Below are positions 41,238-49,179 of a stretch of 64,000 nucleotides of DNA, piece by piece; the stretch's first letter is position 1, and the number at the start of each line of letters is the position of its first letter. Source of the DNA: JBCBSP01 sp039819095 (GTDB taxonomy: Bacteria; Pseudomonadota; Alphaproteobacteria; Caulobacterales; Maricaulaceae); NCBI GenBank assembly GCA_039819095.1, contig JBCBSP010000001.1, positions 372,001-436,000 of the forward strand, given 5' to 3'. A model generated the notes under the pieces. The model was not told the origin of the DNA. It saw nothing but the letters and a program-made list of their open reading frames with translations, and made no database searches. The translations under genes and the position numbers were made by a program.

Positions 41238-42641
41238 ATGACCTTCGAAGAGCTGGGCCTGAGCCCGAACCTGCTTTCCGCCATCAAGGACGCAGGCTAT
41301 GACACCCCAACGCCGATCCAGGCGGGCGCGATCCCTGTCGCGCTGACGGGCCGTGACGTCTTGGGCATCGCTCAGACCGGCACGGGCAAGACGGCGTCCT
41401 TCACTCTGCCCATGATCGAGCGTCTCTCACGCGGCCGCGCGCGAGCCCGCATGCCGCGTTCGCTCATCCTGTGCCCGACGCGCGAGCTCGCCGCCCAGGT
41501 GGCGGAGAACGTCAAAACCTACTCGAAGAACCACAAGCTGGAGATGGCCCTGCTGATTGGCGGGGTCGCCTTCGAACCGCAAAAGCGCATCCTTGATCGC
41601 GGCGCGGATATCCTCATCGCCACGCCGGGCCGCCTTTTGGATCACCAGGAGCGCGGCGGGCTTCTGCTGACCGGTGTGGACATTCTGGTTATCGACGAAG
41701 CCGACCGCATGCTCGACATGGGCTTCATTCCTGATATCGAGCGCATTCTGAAGCTTCTGCCGCCGCGCCGTCAGACGCTGTTCTTCTCCGCAACCATGCC
41801 CTCGGAAATCCAGCGCCTTGTCGACACCTTCTTGCGCGACCCGGAGCGCATTGAAGTGGCGCGTCCAGCTCAAACCGCTGAAACCATTACCCAATACATC
41901 GTACGCACCACCGATTCCCAGCCCAAGACCAAGCGCGCCGCCCTGCGCGCCGCGATCAATCGCGAAGGGGTGAAGAACGGTATCGTGTTCTGCAATCGCA
42001 AGCGTGATGTCGACATCGTCGCGCGCTCGCTGCAGCGTCATAAGTTCTCCGCCGCGCCGATCCATGGCGATCTGGCCCAGTCCCAGCGGACTCAGACTTT
42101 GGACGACTTCAAATCCGGCGCCGTACGCCTGCTTGTAGCGTCTGACGTGGCTGCACGCGGGCTCGACATCCCGGCGGTGAGCCATGTGTTCAATTTCGAC
42201 GTTCCCAGAAATGCGGACGATTATGTCCACCGCATCGGGCGCACCGGTCGCGCGGGACTGACCGGTGAATCGGTCACGCTGATCACCCCTGAAGACCGCA
42301 AAGCGCTGGCCAAGGTTGTCGAGCTGATCGGCCAGGAGCCGGCCGAGCTTTCGGTAGACGGGGTCTCAACGGAGGCCCCGCGTGAGGCGGCGGCGTCCAA
42401 CGAAGACGCCCGACCGCGCTCGCGTCGCAGCGGCAGCAGACGGCGCAGCGAAAAACCTGAGGCTGAAGCCAAGGCCCCTGTGGAAGAGGCGCCCGCGACA
42501 CACGCGCAGCCGCGCGAAACGCGTGAGGAGAAGCGCCCGGCCCGCTCCCGTCGCCGGGAGCGTGACGATGACGCCATGCCGGAAGCGGCTCGCGGCTTCG
42601 GCGATCATGTGCCCGACTTCCTCCTGCGTTCAGCTGTCTAG
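41238..42641 (+). CDS. rhlE: DEAD-box RNA helicase, RhlE-type
   Basis: A 467-residue helicase. Motifs in order are FEELGLSPNLLSAIKDAGY (Q motif), AQTGTGKTASFTLPM (I), PTRELAAQ (Ia), TPGRLLD (Ib), DEADRMLDMGFIPD (II), FFSATMP (III), RLLVASDVAARGLDIPAVSHV (V) and HRIGRTGRAG (VI). The core ends near residue 380 and is followed by a charged Arg/Glu/Ala-rich tail (SRRSGSRRRSEK, RREKRPARSRRRERDDDA). It unwinds short RNA duplexes in ribosome assembly or mRNA decay. Synteny does not sharpen the assignment. Confidence 0.88.
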   Translation: MTFEELGLSPNLLSAIKDAGYDTPTPIQAGAIPVALTGRDVLGIAQTGTGKTASFTLPMIERLSRGRARARMPRSLILCPTRELAAQVAENVKTYSKNHKLEMALLIGGVAFEPQKRILDRGADILIATPGRLLDHQERGGLLLTGVDILVIDEADRMLDMGFIPDIERILKLLPPRRQTLFFSATMPSEIQRLVDTFLRDPERIEVARPAQTAETITQYIVRTTDSQPKTKRAALRAAINREGVKNGIVFCNRKRDVDIVARSLQRHKFSAAPIHGDLAQSQRTQTLDDFKSGAVRLLVASDVAARGLDIPAVSHVFNFDVPRNADDYVHRIGRTGRAGLTGESVTLITPEDRKALAKVVELIGQEPAELSVDGVSTEAPREAAASNEDARPRSRRSGSRRRSEKPEAEAKAPVEEAPATHAQPRETREEKRPARSRRRERDDDAMPEAARGFGDHVPDFLLRSAV

Positions 42642-42782
42642 CACCCAGCGAGCGCAAACTCACGAATCGCGCATCGGTTGTGGAATCTAACCGCGCCAGG
42701 ACGCGTCTGCGTTTACCCCATCTTTCCATTCCCCGACTAAGCTTGCGCCAATCAATCGGGCGTTCGGCAAGCCGGCGCATCC

Positions 42783-42797
42783 TGATCATGATGATCA
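42783..42797. promoter_or_regulatory. 15-bp perfect palindrome just upstream of diguanylate cyclase start
   Basis: TGATCAT-G-ATGATCA is an exact inverted repeat 20 bp before the GTG start. It could be an operator or a leader hairpin. No terminator-like T run follows. No second copy was noticed in the window. Confidence 0.35.
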
Positions 42798-42816
42798 CAG
42801 GACGGGGGTCGAAACG

Positions 42817-43869
42817 GTGAACGGTCGACTGGAAACAAGTGAAGGCATGGGGCTTGCGCGCAAAGCGCTGGACCTCATGGAGCAGCACAGCGTTGCGCCC
42901 ACGCCGAATCATTACGCGATCTGGGTCGCATTTGCCTCCGATTCGCTGCCCGAGCTATGCGAGGCGTTGCAGGCGCGCATCGACCGCGGCGAACCGTTCG
43001 ATGCCGAATTCGGCGACGAGCTTTACGAGCGTTTTTTCACCTTCAAACGCATTCAGGACGCAGTCCTCGACACAGGCGGCGCGATGAGCCGAGAGCTGGG
43101 CGCTGTGGTCAAAACCCTTGAAGCGGCCGAACGTGACACTGCAGCTTATGGCGAGGCGCTCGCCGGCGCGACGGGCCAGCTTGATCGCGGCGCGGACGAC
43201 ACCTCTTTCAAGCGAATGGTTGAAGGCCTGGTCTCGGCCACTGCGCGCATGCAGCGCCGCTCTCGAGAGCTTGAACGACGGCTGCAGGAAACCTCTTCGG
43301 AGGTCGATCAATTGCGCAGCAATCTTGAGAAAGTCCGCGAAGAAGCGATGACCGATGCACTCACCGGCGTGGCCAATCGCAAGCGCTTTGATGAATCCAT
43401 GCGCCGTTCACGCCGCGAGGCTGAAATGTCCGGCTCGCCCTTCTCGCTTATCCTGTGCGATATCGACCACTTCAAGCGGTTCAACGACACCTGGGGCCAT
43501 CAGACCGGTGATCAGATCATCCGCTTCGTGGCCGCCTGCCTGTCCCGCTTCGCGAAGGACCATCATGTGGTGGCCCGCTATGGCGGCGAGGAATTCGCCA
43601 TCGTGCTGCCGCGCACATCGCTTGCCGAAGCCAGCGACATAGCCGAACGCATCCGCAACACGGTTGAATCCAAACGCCTGCTTCGCAAGTCCACGAGCGA
43701 GGATCTGGGACACATCACGGTGTCGCTGGGCGTATCTCAGTACACTGGCAACGAATCGGTGGAGTCCTTCATCGAGCGGACCGACACCAATCTGTACAAG
43801 TCCAAGCAGACCGGTCGCAATCGCATCACGGTCGACAGCGAGGACACGCGCGGAACCGCAGCGGCTTAA
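42817..43869 (+). CDS. Diguanylate cyclase (GGDEF domain)
   Basis: The reading frame opens with GTG (VNGRLETSEGMGLARKALDLM). An ATG at 42847 is the fallback start. The N-terminal 180 residues are helical (HYAIWVAFASDSLPELCEAL, ELYERFFTFKRIQDAVLDTGG) and lead by a coiled coil (ELERRLQETSSEVDQLRSN) to the GGDEF domain: MTDALTGVANRKRFDESM, LILCDIDHFKRFNDTWGHQTGDQ and VVARYGGEEFAIVLP, so the active-site motif is GGEEF and the enzyme should make c-di-GMP. The I-site RxxD is KDHH by my alignment, implying weak product inhibition. No membrane helix is seen, so the input is cytosolic and unknown. Confidence 0.9.
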   Translation: MNGRLETSEGMGLARKALDLMEQHSVAPTPNHYAIWVAFASDSLPELCEALQARIDRGEPFDAEFGDELYERFFTFKRIQDAVLDTGGAMSRELGAVVKTLEAAERDTAAYGEALAGATGQLDRGADDTSFKRMVEGLVSATARMQRRSRELERRLQETSSEVDQLRSNLEKVREEAMTDALTGVANRKRFDESMRRSRREAEMSGSPFSLILCDIDHFKRFNDTWGHQTGDQIIRFVAACLSRFAKDHHVVARYGGEEFAIVLPRTSLAEASDIAERIRNTVESKRLLRKSTSEDLGHITVSLGVSQYTGNESVESFIERTDTNLYKSKQTGRNRITVDSEDTRGTAAA

Positions 43870-44204
43870 CGGCGGGCTGTAAGGGCGACGTCCAGTGCAC
43901 GCCTTGCCCATTCGGTCGCCAGCTCCGGCTCATCAAGCGCAGCTTCCGGCATCCGCCAATAGCGCATGGCCATCGGCTTTCCCGACTTGCCGCCATCATA
44001 GATGAAGGGGCCGGATCCCTCCGCCTCCAGGGCTTCGGCCAGCGCGTCATCGGCTTTCAGATAGATCGTATCGTCAGCCACCAGCGCGAACATCACGTCA
44101 GCGGCATAGAGCCCCGCCCCGCCGAACATGCGCCGCGAGCGCACCGGTCCCAATCCACCCAACAGCTCACAGGCGAAGTCCAGAAACGCGCTGGAAACCG
44201 ACAT
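43866..44204 (-). CDS. TfoX N-terminal domain protein
   Basis: A 112-residue protein of the TfoX_N family: FACELLGGLGPVRSRRMFGGAGLYAADVMFALVADDTIYLKAD is the family core (MFGG-x-G-x-Y/F), followed by PFIYDGGKSGKPMAMRYWRMPEAAL. TfoX/Sxy proteins regulate competence in gammaproteobacteria, but single-domain alphaproteobacterial members have no proven role. It ends on a TTAA shared with the convergent diguanylate cyclase stop, and starts 12 bp after the GST gene ends. Confidence 0.8.
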   Translation of the reverse strand: MSVSSAFLDFACELLGGLGPVRSRRMFGGAGLYAADVMFALVADDTIYLKADDALAEALEAEGSGPFIYDGGKSGKPMAMRYWRMPEAALDEPELATEWARRALDVALTARR

Positions 44205-44216
44205 CGCCAGTCGCCT

Positions 44217-44828
44217 CTAGGCGTTCTCGGGCGGCGCGGTCCGCTTGAAGCTGTCGCGCGCGAACCATTTTTCGGAGAACTCAGCAAGGCCTGGACAGCG
44301 GGCGCGCCAGTCCAGACCATGGTGACGCAGATCGAGATAGCTCAGAGCCACCGCCACCGAGAGCGCGCCGAGGTCGACAGAGCGTTCAAACTGGTTGCGC
44401 TCCGATTCCAGAAGGTCGAGCCCGCGCTCAATGCCGCGCTCCCAGCGTTCGGCCCAGTAAGGATAGCGAAGATCCACATCGCGCGTGGTCTCGATCCGGC
44501 GGCCAACTGTCAGGTCGATAAGCCCGTCAGCGAGCGCTTGCTGGCGCAGAACCAGAAATCGGCTCTCACCGGAAGTAGGAATCCAGCGCTCATCATTCAG
44601 CGTGTCCAGATATTCGCATATCAGCGGGGAATCGAAGAGCGCAGGCCGGCTATCACGGGTCAGCGCCGGCACTTTGCCAAGCGGGTTGGCCTCATGCAGA
44701 CCGACCGGGTCATCGGTCGGCGACAGGAGCACCGTATCGACCTGACCCTCAAGGCCCTTTTCGATCACCAGCGCCTGGCATTTGCGGCCATAGGGCGAGG
44801 TCGGCGAATTGAAGAGGGTCAGGGTCAT
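44217..44828 (-). CDS. Glutathione S-transferase family protein
   Basis: A 203-residue protein with the thioredoxin-like N-terminal domain (MTLTLFNSPTSPYGRKCQAL, NPLGKVPALTRDSRPALFDSPLICEYLD, in which 'VPAL' and 'DSPLI' mark the glutathione site) and a helical C-terminal domain. The Ser/Pro after 'NSPTSPYGRK' probably supplies the catalytic Ser or Cys-equivalent. Substrate is unknown. It lies downstream of the suf operon by 90 bp and upstream of the TfoX-like gene, possibly in one transcript. Confidence 0.85.
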   Translation of the reverse strand: MTLTLFNSPTSPYGRKCQALVIEKGLEGQVDTVLLSPTDDPVGLHEANPLGKVPALTRDSRPALFDSPLICEYLDTLNDERWIPTSGESRFLVLRQQALADGLIDLTVGRRIETTRDVDLRYPYWAERWERGIERGLDLLESERNQFERSVDLGALSVAVALSYLDLRHHGLDWRARCPGLAEFSEKWFARDSFKRTAPPENA

Positions 44829-44918
44829 CGGGTCGTCTCACAGCCAAGCGTCTTTAAGGCTGATTGACCATGAGCTGGGTCCGGTTGCAAGACCAGCGCG
44901 GCGCCCTGTCCACATTCA

Positions 44919-45287
44919 TCAGGCGCGCGTTTCGTCGAGCTCCGCCGGAACCAGCGTTACGCTTTCCCCGCAGCCGCATGCATCGGTCTCATTGGGATTT
45001 CGAAAGACGAACTTGGCGTGCAGCGGCGTGATTTCATAGTCGATCTGCGAGCCCAGAAGGAAAAGCAGCGCCTTGGAATCAATTACGATTTCAACGCCCT
45101 GATCTTCCACCCGCTCGTCCAGCGGTTCCGGCTCGCTGACATAATCAAGGACATATTCCATGCCCGCGCAGCCGCCATTCTTCACGCCGACGCGCAGATA
45201 ACCCTTGTCATTGCGGGCCATAAGCGCCTTGACGCGTTCAGCAGCAGCTTCAGTGAGGGATACGGCCTTTGGGCGCGGTCTCGCCAT
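44919..45287 (-). CDS. sufA: Iron-sulfur assembly A-type carrier (HesB/IscA family, SufA)
   Basis: A 122-residue A-type carrier. The start MARPRPKAVSLTEAAAERVKAL has TAGGAG eight bases upstream. Conserved cysteines lie in KNGGCAGMEYVLDYV and the C-terminal DACGCGESVTL (CxC), the three ligands of the family. It would accept a cluster from SufBCD and deliver it to apoproteins. It is the last gene of the suf operon, 11 bp after sufT. Confidence 0.9.
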   Translation of the reverse strand: MARPRPKAVSLTEAAAERVKALMARNDKGYLRVGVKNGGCAGMEYVLDYVSEPEPLDERVEDQGVEIVIDSKALLFLLGSQIDYEITPLHAKFVFRNPNETDACGCGESVTLVPAELDETRA

Positions 45288-45298
45288 CGTGCGGGCTC

Positions 45299-45760
45299 CT
45301 AAAGCATGTTCAGTTGCAGGCGGGCTTCGTCAGTCATGCGGTCGGGCGTCCAGGGGGGGTCAAACGTCAGCTCCACCTGCGCGCGATCAACGCCGTCAAC
45401 GCCCTCCACCGCATCACGCACCCAACCCGGCATCTCGCCGGCAACGGGACAGCCCGGCGCGGTGAGCGTCATTTCCACCTTCAGGGTGCGGTCCGGCTCC
45501 AGATCGACCTGATAGATCAGGCCCAGCTCATAGATATCGACCGGGATTTCCGGATCGTAGACCGATTTCAGCGCCGCAACGACCTCATCGGTGATGCGCG
45601 CGATCTCCGCCTCGGGAATATCTTCGGCCGGAGCGGCGTCCGTGGTCTCGTGCGTCGCAGCGCCCCCATCGTTGACGGGCGCAGCCGGGGGCGCGTTCAG
45701 ATCAATGATGTCGCGATCGGTCATCGGTTCGGCGGTCTTTTCCATCACGTGTCTCGTCAT
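45299..45760 (-). CDS. sufT: SUF-associated MIP18/DUF59 protein (SufT-like)
   Basis: A 153-residue protein whose C-terminal 100 residues form the DUF59 fold: ITDEVVAALKSVYDPEIPVDIYELGLIYQV, then VEMTLTAPGCPVAGEMPGWV with the conserved Cys, and VELTFDPPWTPDRMTDEARLQL. The N-terminal 45 residues are Pro/Ala-rich and probably disordered. SufT-type proteins assist Fe-S maturation. The start is uncertain: ATG at 45760 sits 2 bp after the sufS stop, with internal ATG codons at 45745 and 45724. Confidence 0.85.
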   Translation of the reverse strand: MTRHVMEKTAEPMTDRDIIDLNAPPAAPVNDGGAATHETTDAAPAEDIPEAEIARITDEVVAALKSVYDPEIPVDIYELGLIYQVDLEPDRTLKVEMTLTAPGCPVAGEMPGWVRDAVEGVDGVDRAQVELTFDPPWTPDRMTDEARLQLNML

Positions 45761-45762
45761 CC

Positions 45763-47004
45763 TTAGATGAGGAAGCTTTGCGCTTTTCGCAACGCCTCAG
45801 CAAAAGCGTCGACCTCTTCACTCGTATTGTAGAGCCCGAAGCTGGCGCGCACGGTGGCGTTGACGCCGAAACGCTTCATCAGCGGGTGGGCGCAGTGATG
45901 CCCGGCGCGAACCGCAACGCCATACTTGTCCATCAGCTGGGCAAGATCATGCGCGTGGGCGTTCTCCACGTGGAAGGACAGGATCGCACCCTTGTCCTGC
46001 GTAGTCCCGATGAAGCGCAGGCCCGCCACATCAGAGACCGCCGCTACGGCGCGGTCATGAAGCGCGCGCTCATGCTCCATGATTGCGCTGCGATCCAGCG
46101 CGCTCACCCAATCGATGGCCGCGCCGAGCCCGATCACATCTGCAATGGCGGGCGTGCCGGCTTCAAACTTGTGCGGCGCATCGGCGTAGACGACGCCCTC
46201 TTCGCTGACCTCGGCGATCATCTCGCCGCCGCCCTGCCAGGGCGCCAACCGGTCCAGCCAGTCTCCCGCCGCATAAAGCGCACCGCACCCATTGGGGCCG
46301 TAGAGCTTATGACCGGTGAAGACATAGAAATCACAGCCGATCTCGGACACGTCCACCGGCAGGTGAACCGCCGATTGCGTCCCGTCGAACAGGATCGGCG
46401 CGCCATGGCGGTGGGCGATCTCGGTCAGGCGGCGCGCATCATTCACCGTACCCAGCACGTTGGACATGTGCACAAGGCTGACAACACGCGTGCGCTCGGT
46501 GAACAGCGCCTCATAGGCGTCCATATCCAGCGCGCCGTCCTCGGTGACCGGCGCCCACTTGATCACCGCGCCGTAGCGTTCGCGCAGAAAGTGCCAGGGC
46601 ACGATGTTGGAGTGGTGCTCCATCTGCGACAGGATGATTTCATCGCCAGGCTCGATGGACTGGCCGAAACTGGCGGCGACCAGATTGATAGCCTCTGTCG
46701 CGCCCTTGGTCAGAACGATCTGCTCAGCCCGCTCAGCGCCGAGGAAGCTCGCGATCTTGCCGCGCGCGCCTTCAAAGGCCTCGGTGGCTTCGTTCGCCAG
46801 CGTATGCAGGCCGCGATGCACGTTGGCGTAGGAGGTGCGCCAGACATCGGCGACCGCTTCGATGACGGCTTCCGGCTTCTGGGCAGAGGCCGCGCTATCC
46901 AGATAGACCAGAGGCTTGCCATTAACGGTCCGGGACAGGATCGGGAACTCACTGCGGATCGCATACGGATCGAAGCCGGGGTGAGGTTTCGCCAGCGCGC
47001 TCAT
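45763..47004 (-). CDS. sufS: Cysteine desulfurase SufS
   Basis: A 413-residue group II cysteine desulfurase. It starts MSALAKPHPGFDPYAIRSEFPIL and has VYLDSAASAQKPEAVIEAV, ATEAINLVAASFG, MEHHSNIVPWHFL, the PLP lysine in YVFTGHKLYGPNGCGALY and the catalytic Cys371 in VAVRAGHHCAHPLMKRFGV. The short loop after RAGHHC is that of SufS, distinct from the IscS-like enzyme at 50706. It releases sulfur from cysteine for SufBCD. Its ATG overlaps the sufD stop by 4 bp. Confidence 0.94.
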   Translation of the reverse strand: MSALAKPHPGFDPYAIRSEFPILSRTVNGKPLVYLDSAASAQKPEAVIEAVADVWRTSYANVHRGLHTLANEATEAFEGARGKIASFLGAERAEQIVLTKGATEAINLVAASFGQSIEPGDEIILSQMEHHSNIVPWHFLRERYGAVIKWAPVTEDGALDMDAYEALFTERTRVVSLVHMSNVLGTVNDARRLTEIAHRHGAPILFDGTQSAVHLPVDVSEIGCDFYVFTGHKLYGPNGCGALYAAGDWLDRLAPWQGGGEMIAEVSEEGVVYADAPHKFEAGTPAIADVIGLGAAIDWVSALDRSAIMEHERALHDRAVAAVSDVAGLRFIGTTQDKGAILSFHVENAHAHDLAQLMDKYGVAVRAGHHCAHPLMKRFGVNATVRASFGLYNTSEEVDAFAEALRKAQSFLI

Positions 47005-48101
47005 GACAGCGCAGCCAATCGTTCGCGCAAGCGCCCGGTCAGGCGTTCGCGCGTCGCGTCATCACCGATTGCATCCAGCGGTTCGGACAGGAAGCTCTCC
47101 GTCAGCAGCGCCCGCGCCTTGGGTTCGGGCAGGCCGCGCTGACGCATGTAGAACAGCGCGTCCTCATCGATCGCGCCGAGCGCATTGCCGTGCGCGCAAA
47201 GCACGTCATCGGCGTAGATTTTCAGCTCCGGCTTGGAATCGATCTCGGAGCGTTCATCCAGCAGCAATCCGCGATGCTGCATCTGGGCATCGGTTTTCTG
47301 GGCCGCGCGCTCGACATGGATTTTACCCTGGAACACGCCCTTGCCGCCGCGCGCGCATGCGCCCTTGGACAGCTGAGACAACATCCCGTGAGGCCCGGTA
47401 TGGCGCACCACCGAGGTTTGGTCGAGATGCAGGCCTTCGCCCAGCAGATAAGCCGCGCCGAGATCGAAGTGCGCGCCGTGGCCGGCATGGGTGACATGGG
47501 TTTCCAGCCGGGCCAGCCTGGCGCCGAAGGCAAGCGTGGTCTGATTAATCTGCGCGCCGGCTTCGATCTCAAGGCCCGAAGTGGCGACAAGCACGCCGCC
47601 GGGCGCGGCGTCCTGCTGGACGATACGCGTCAGTTCCGCGCCCTCAGCGACGGTGATCAGGATGGCGAGATTGGCGAAGGCGCCGTCAGCAACGCGATAG
47701 CGTTCCTCAACGCGTGCGCTAACCCCGGCCGGCAGATTGATCGCCAGCACGCCATGACCCGCGCCAGCTTCAGCCTGGAGGTCAAGCTCCAGCGTCTCGC
47801 CATCGGTCAGATCGTAGACCGCACAGGCGCCGCCGAGCGCTGCGGCCAGGCGCGGCATGAGCTCAAACGGCTGGCGGTCAAGCGCGACATGTTCGTCCGC
47901 CGGGCGCGAGGCGTTCACAGACATCGCGCCTGCAGTTGGCTCGAAGCGCCCCAAGGCAACGCGCAGATCGCTCCACTTCCATTCCTCCACCCGCCGGTGC
48001 GGCAGTCCGCGCTCGGTCAGCTCGTTGCGGAGCGCAGCCGAAGCCGGCAACGCCTCGACCAGGCTCTGTTCGAAGGGAGAGAGTTTCACCGCCACCGTCA
48101 T
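47001..48101 (-). CDS. sufD: Fe-S cluster scaffold protein SufD
   Basis: A 366-residue SufB/SufD-family protein. The N-terminus (SALRNELTERGLPHRRVEEWKWSDLR) is the SufD entry, followed by a beta-helix of repeating strands (AQINQTTLAFGARLARLETHVTHAGHGAH, VQGKIH) and the conserved end DVLCAHGNALGAIDEDALFYMRQRGLPEPKARALL. It pairs with SufB on SufC to build Fe-S clusters. It lies between sufC (3-bp gap) and sufS (4-bp overlap). Confidence 0.92.
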   Translation of the reverse strand: MTVAVKLSPFEQSLVEALPASAALRNELTERGLPHRRVEEWKWSDLRVALGRFEPTAGAMSVNASRPADEHVALDRQPFELMPRLAAALGGACAVYDLTDGETLELDLQAEAGAGHGVLAINLPAGVSARVEERYRVADGAFANLAILITVAEGAELTRIVQQDAAPGGVLVATSGLEIEAGAQINQTTLAFGARLARLETHVTHAGHGAHFDLGAAYLLGEGLHLDQTSVVRHTGPHGMLSQLSKGACARGGKGVFQGKIHVERAAQKTDAQMQHRGLLLDERSEIDSKPELKIYADDVLCAHGNALGAIDEDALFYMRQRGLPEPKARALLTESFLSEPLDAIGDDATRERLTGRLRERLAALS

Positions 48102-48104
48102 CGC

Positions 48105-48884
48105 TCAGGCCGCCTCGCCGACATATTTGTCATAGCCTTCACGCTCCAGCTGGTGCGCGAGCTCCGGCCCGCCGGTATCGACGATCCGGCCATCGGCCAT
48201 CACGTGAACGACATCCGGCTTCAGATGGTCCAGCAGGCGCTGGTAGTGGGTGATGACCAGCATGCCGCGCTTCTCACTGCGCAGCGTGTTCACGCCTTCA
48301 GCAACGGTCTTCAGCGCATCGATATCAAGCCCGGAATCGGTCTCGTCCAGAATGAGGAAGCGCGGCTGCAGCATCAGCGCCTGGAAAATCTCCATCCGCT
48401 TCTTCTCGCCGCCGGAGAAGCCGACATTGACCGGCCGCTTCAGCATATCCGCAGAAATGCCAAGCTGCTTGGCGGTCTCACGCGCGGTCTTCATGAAGTC
48501 CGGCGCCGAAATCTCGCCCTCATCGCGCGCCTTCAGCTGCGCGTTCAGTGCTTCCTTTAAAAAGGTCAGCGTCGGCACGCCGGGGATTTCGACCGGGTAC
48601 TGGAAAGACAGGAAGAGCCCTTTCGCGGCGCGCTCCTCCGGCTCCAGCTCGCTGAGCTCATCGCCATCGAACAGAATCTCACCGCCGGTGACTTCATACC
48701 CGTCGCGGCCCGACAGAACGTAGGACAGGGTGGACTTGCCGCACCCGTTCGGGCCCATAACGGCGTGCACCTCACCGGCAGGCACCTGAAGCGAAACCCC
48801 TTTCAGGATTTCCCGGCCATCGCCGTCTTCAGCCTCGATACGGGCATGCAGGTTTTCAATTCGCAACATCACTTCACTCATCAT
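48105..48884 (-). CDS. sufC: Fe-S assembly ATPase SufC
   Basis: A 259-residue ABC ATPase with Walker A VMGPNGCGKSTLSYVL, the signature NVGFSGGEKKRMEIFQAL and Walker B FLILDETDSGLDIDAL, then ITHYQRLLDHLKPDVVHVM, as in SufC. The start is one of three ATG codons; MMSEVML at 48884 overlaps the end of the small membrane protein gene by 11 bp. It powers the SufBCD scaffold. No membrane helices are present. Confidence 0.95.
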   Translation of the reverse strand: MMSEVMLRIENLHARIEAEDGDGREILKGVSLQVPAGEVHAVMGPNGCGKSTLSYVLSGRDGYEVTGGEILFDGDELSELEPEERAAKGLFLSFQYPVEIPGVPTLTFLKEALNAQLKARDEGEISAPDFMKTARETAKQLGISADMLKRPVNVGFSGGEKKRMEIFQALMLQPRFLILDETDSGLDIDALKTVAEGVNTLRSEKRGMLVITHYQRLLDHLKPDVVHVMADGRIVDTGGPELAHQLEREGYDKYVGEAA

Positions 48885-49179
48885 GGTTCACGCGGCCGAG
48901 ACGGTAGTCGGCGACGGTGTGGTTGGGATCACCCTTGGCGACGACCGACCAGAGCAGTAGCCCGCCGCCGATAATGGTCAGCAGAGCAAAACCGACCCAG
49001 CCTCGCTCAAGGCCCTGGGCCGTGATTTCGAACATCAGCCCCGCGCCAATCGCCATGCATCCGAGGAACACCCCGAACATCGCCCAGCCCTGCCAAGCGA
49101 TGGGGTGGAACTTGCCGAATGCGGTCGGCCGACCGACCTGATCAGCGCGGCGGCGTGCATACCAGTAGCGCTTGGTCAT
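48874..49179 (-). CDS. Small membrane protein within the suf operon (101 aa)
   Basis: A 101-residue protein beginning MTKRYWYARRRADQVGRPTA, a basic amphipathic N-terminus, followed by two hydrophobic helices (about 29-50, WAMFGVFLGCMAIGAGLMF, and 60-80, FALLTIIGGGLLLWSVV) and a short tail DPNHTVADYRLGRVNHDE. Its ATG overlaps the sufB stop by 4 bp and its stop overlaps the sufC start by 11 bp, so it is coupled to both. I do not recognise the family. One Cys (LGC) is in the first helix. It may tether the Suf machinery to the membrane, but that is only inference from position. Confidence 0.75.
   Translation of the reverse strand: MTKRYWYARRRADQVGRPTAFGKFHPIAWQGWAMFGVFLGCMAIGAGLMFEITAQGLERGWVGFALLTIIGGGLLLWSVVAKGDPNHTVADYRLGRVNHDE

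Noticed and set aside
45778..48560. Two long plus-strand frames (about 450 codons each) antisense to sufS, sufD and sufC
   Set aside because: They are shadows of well-identified genes; no initiation signals or homology.
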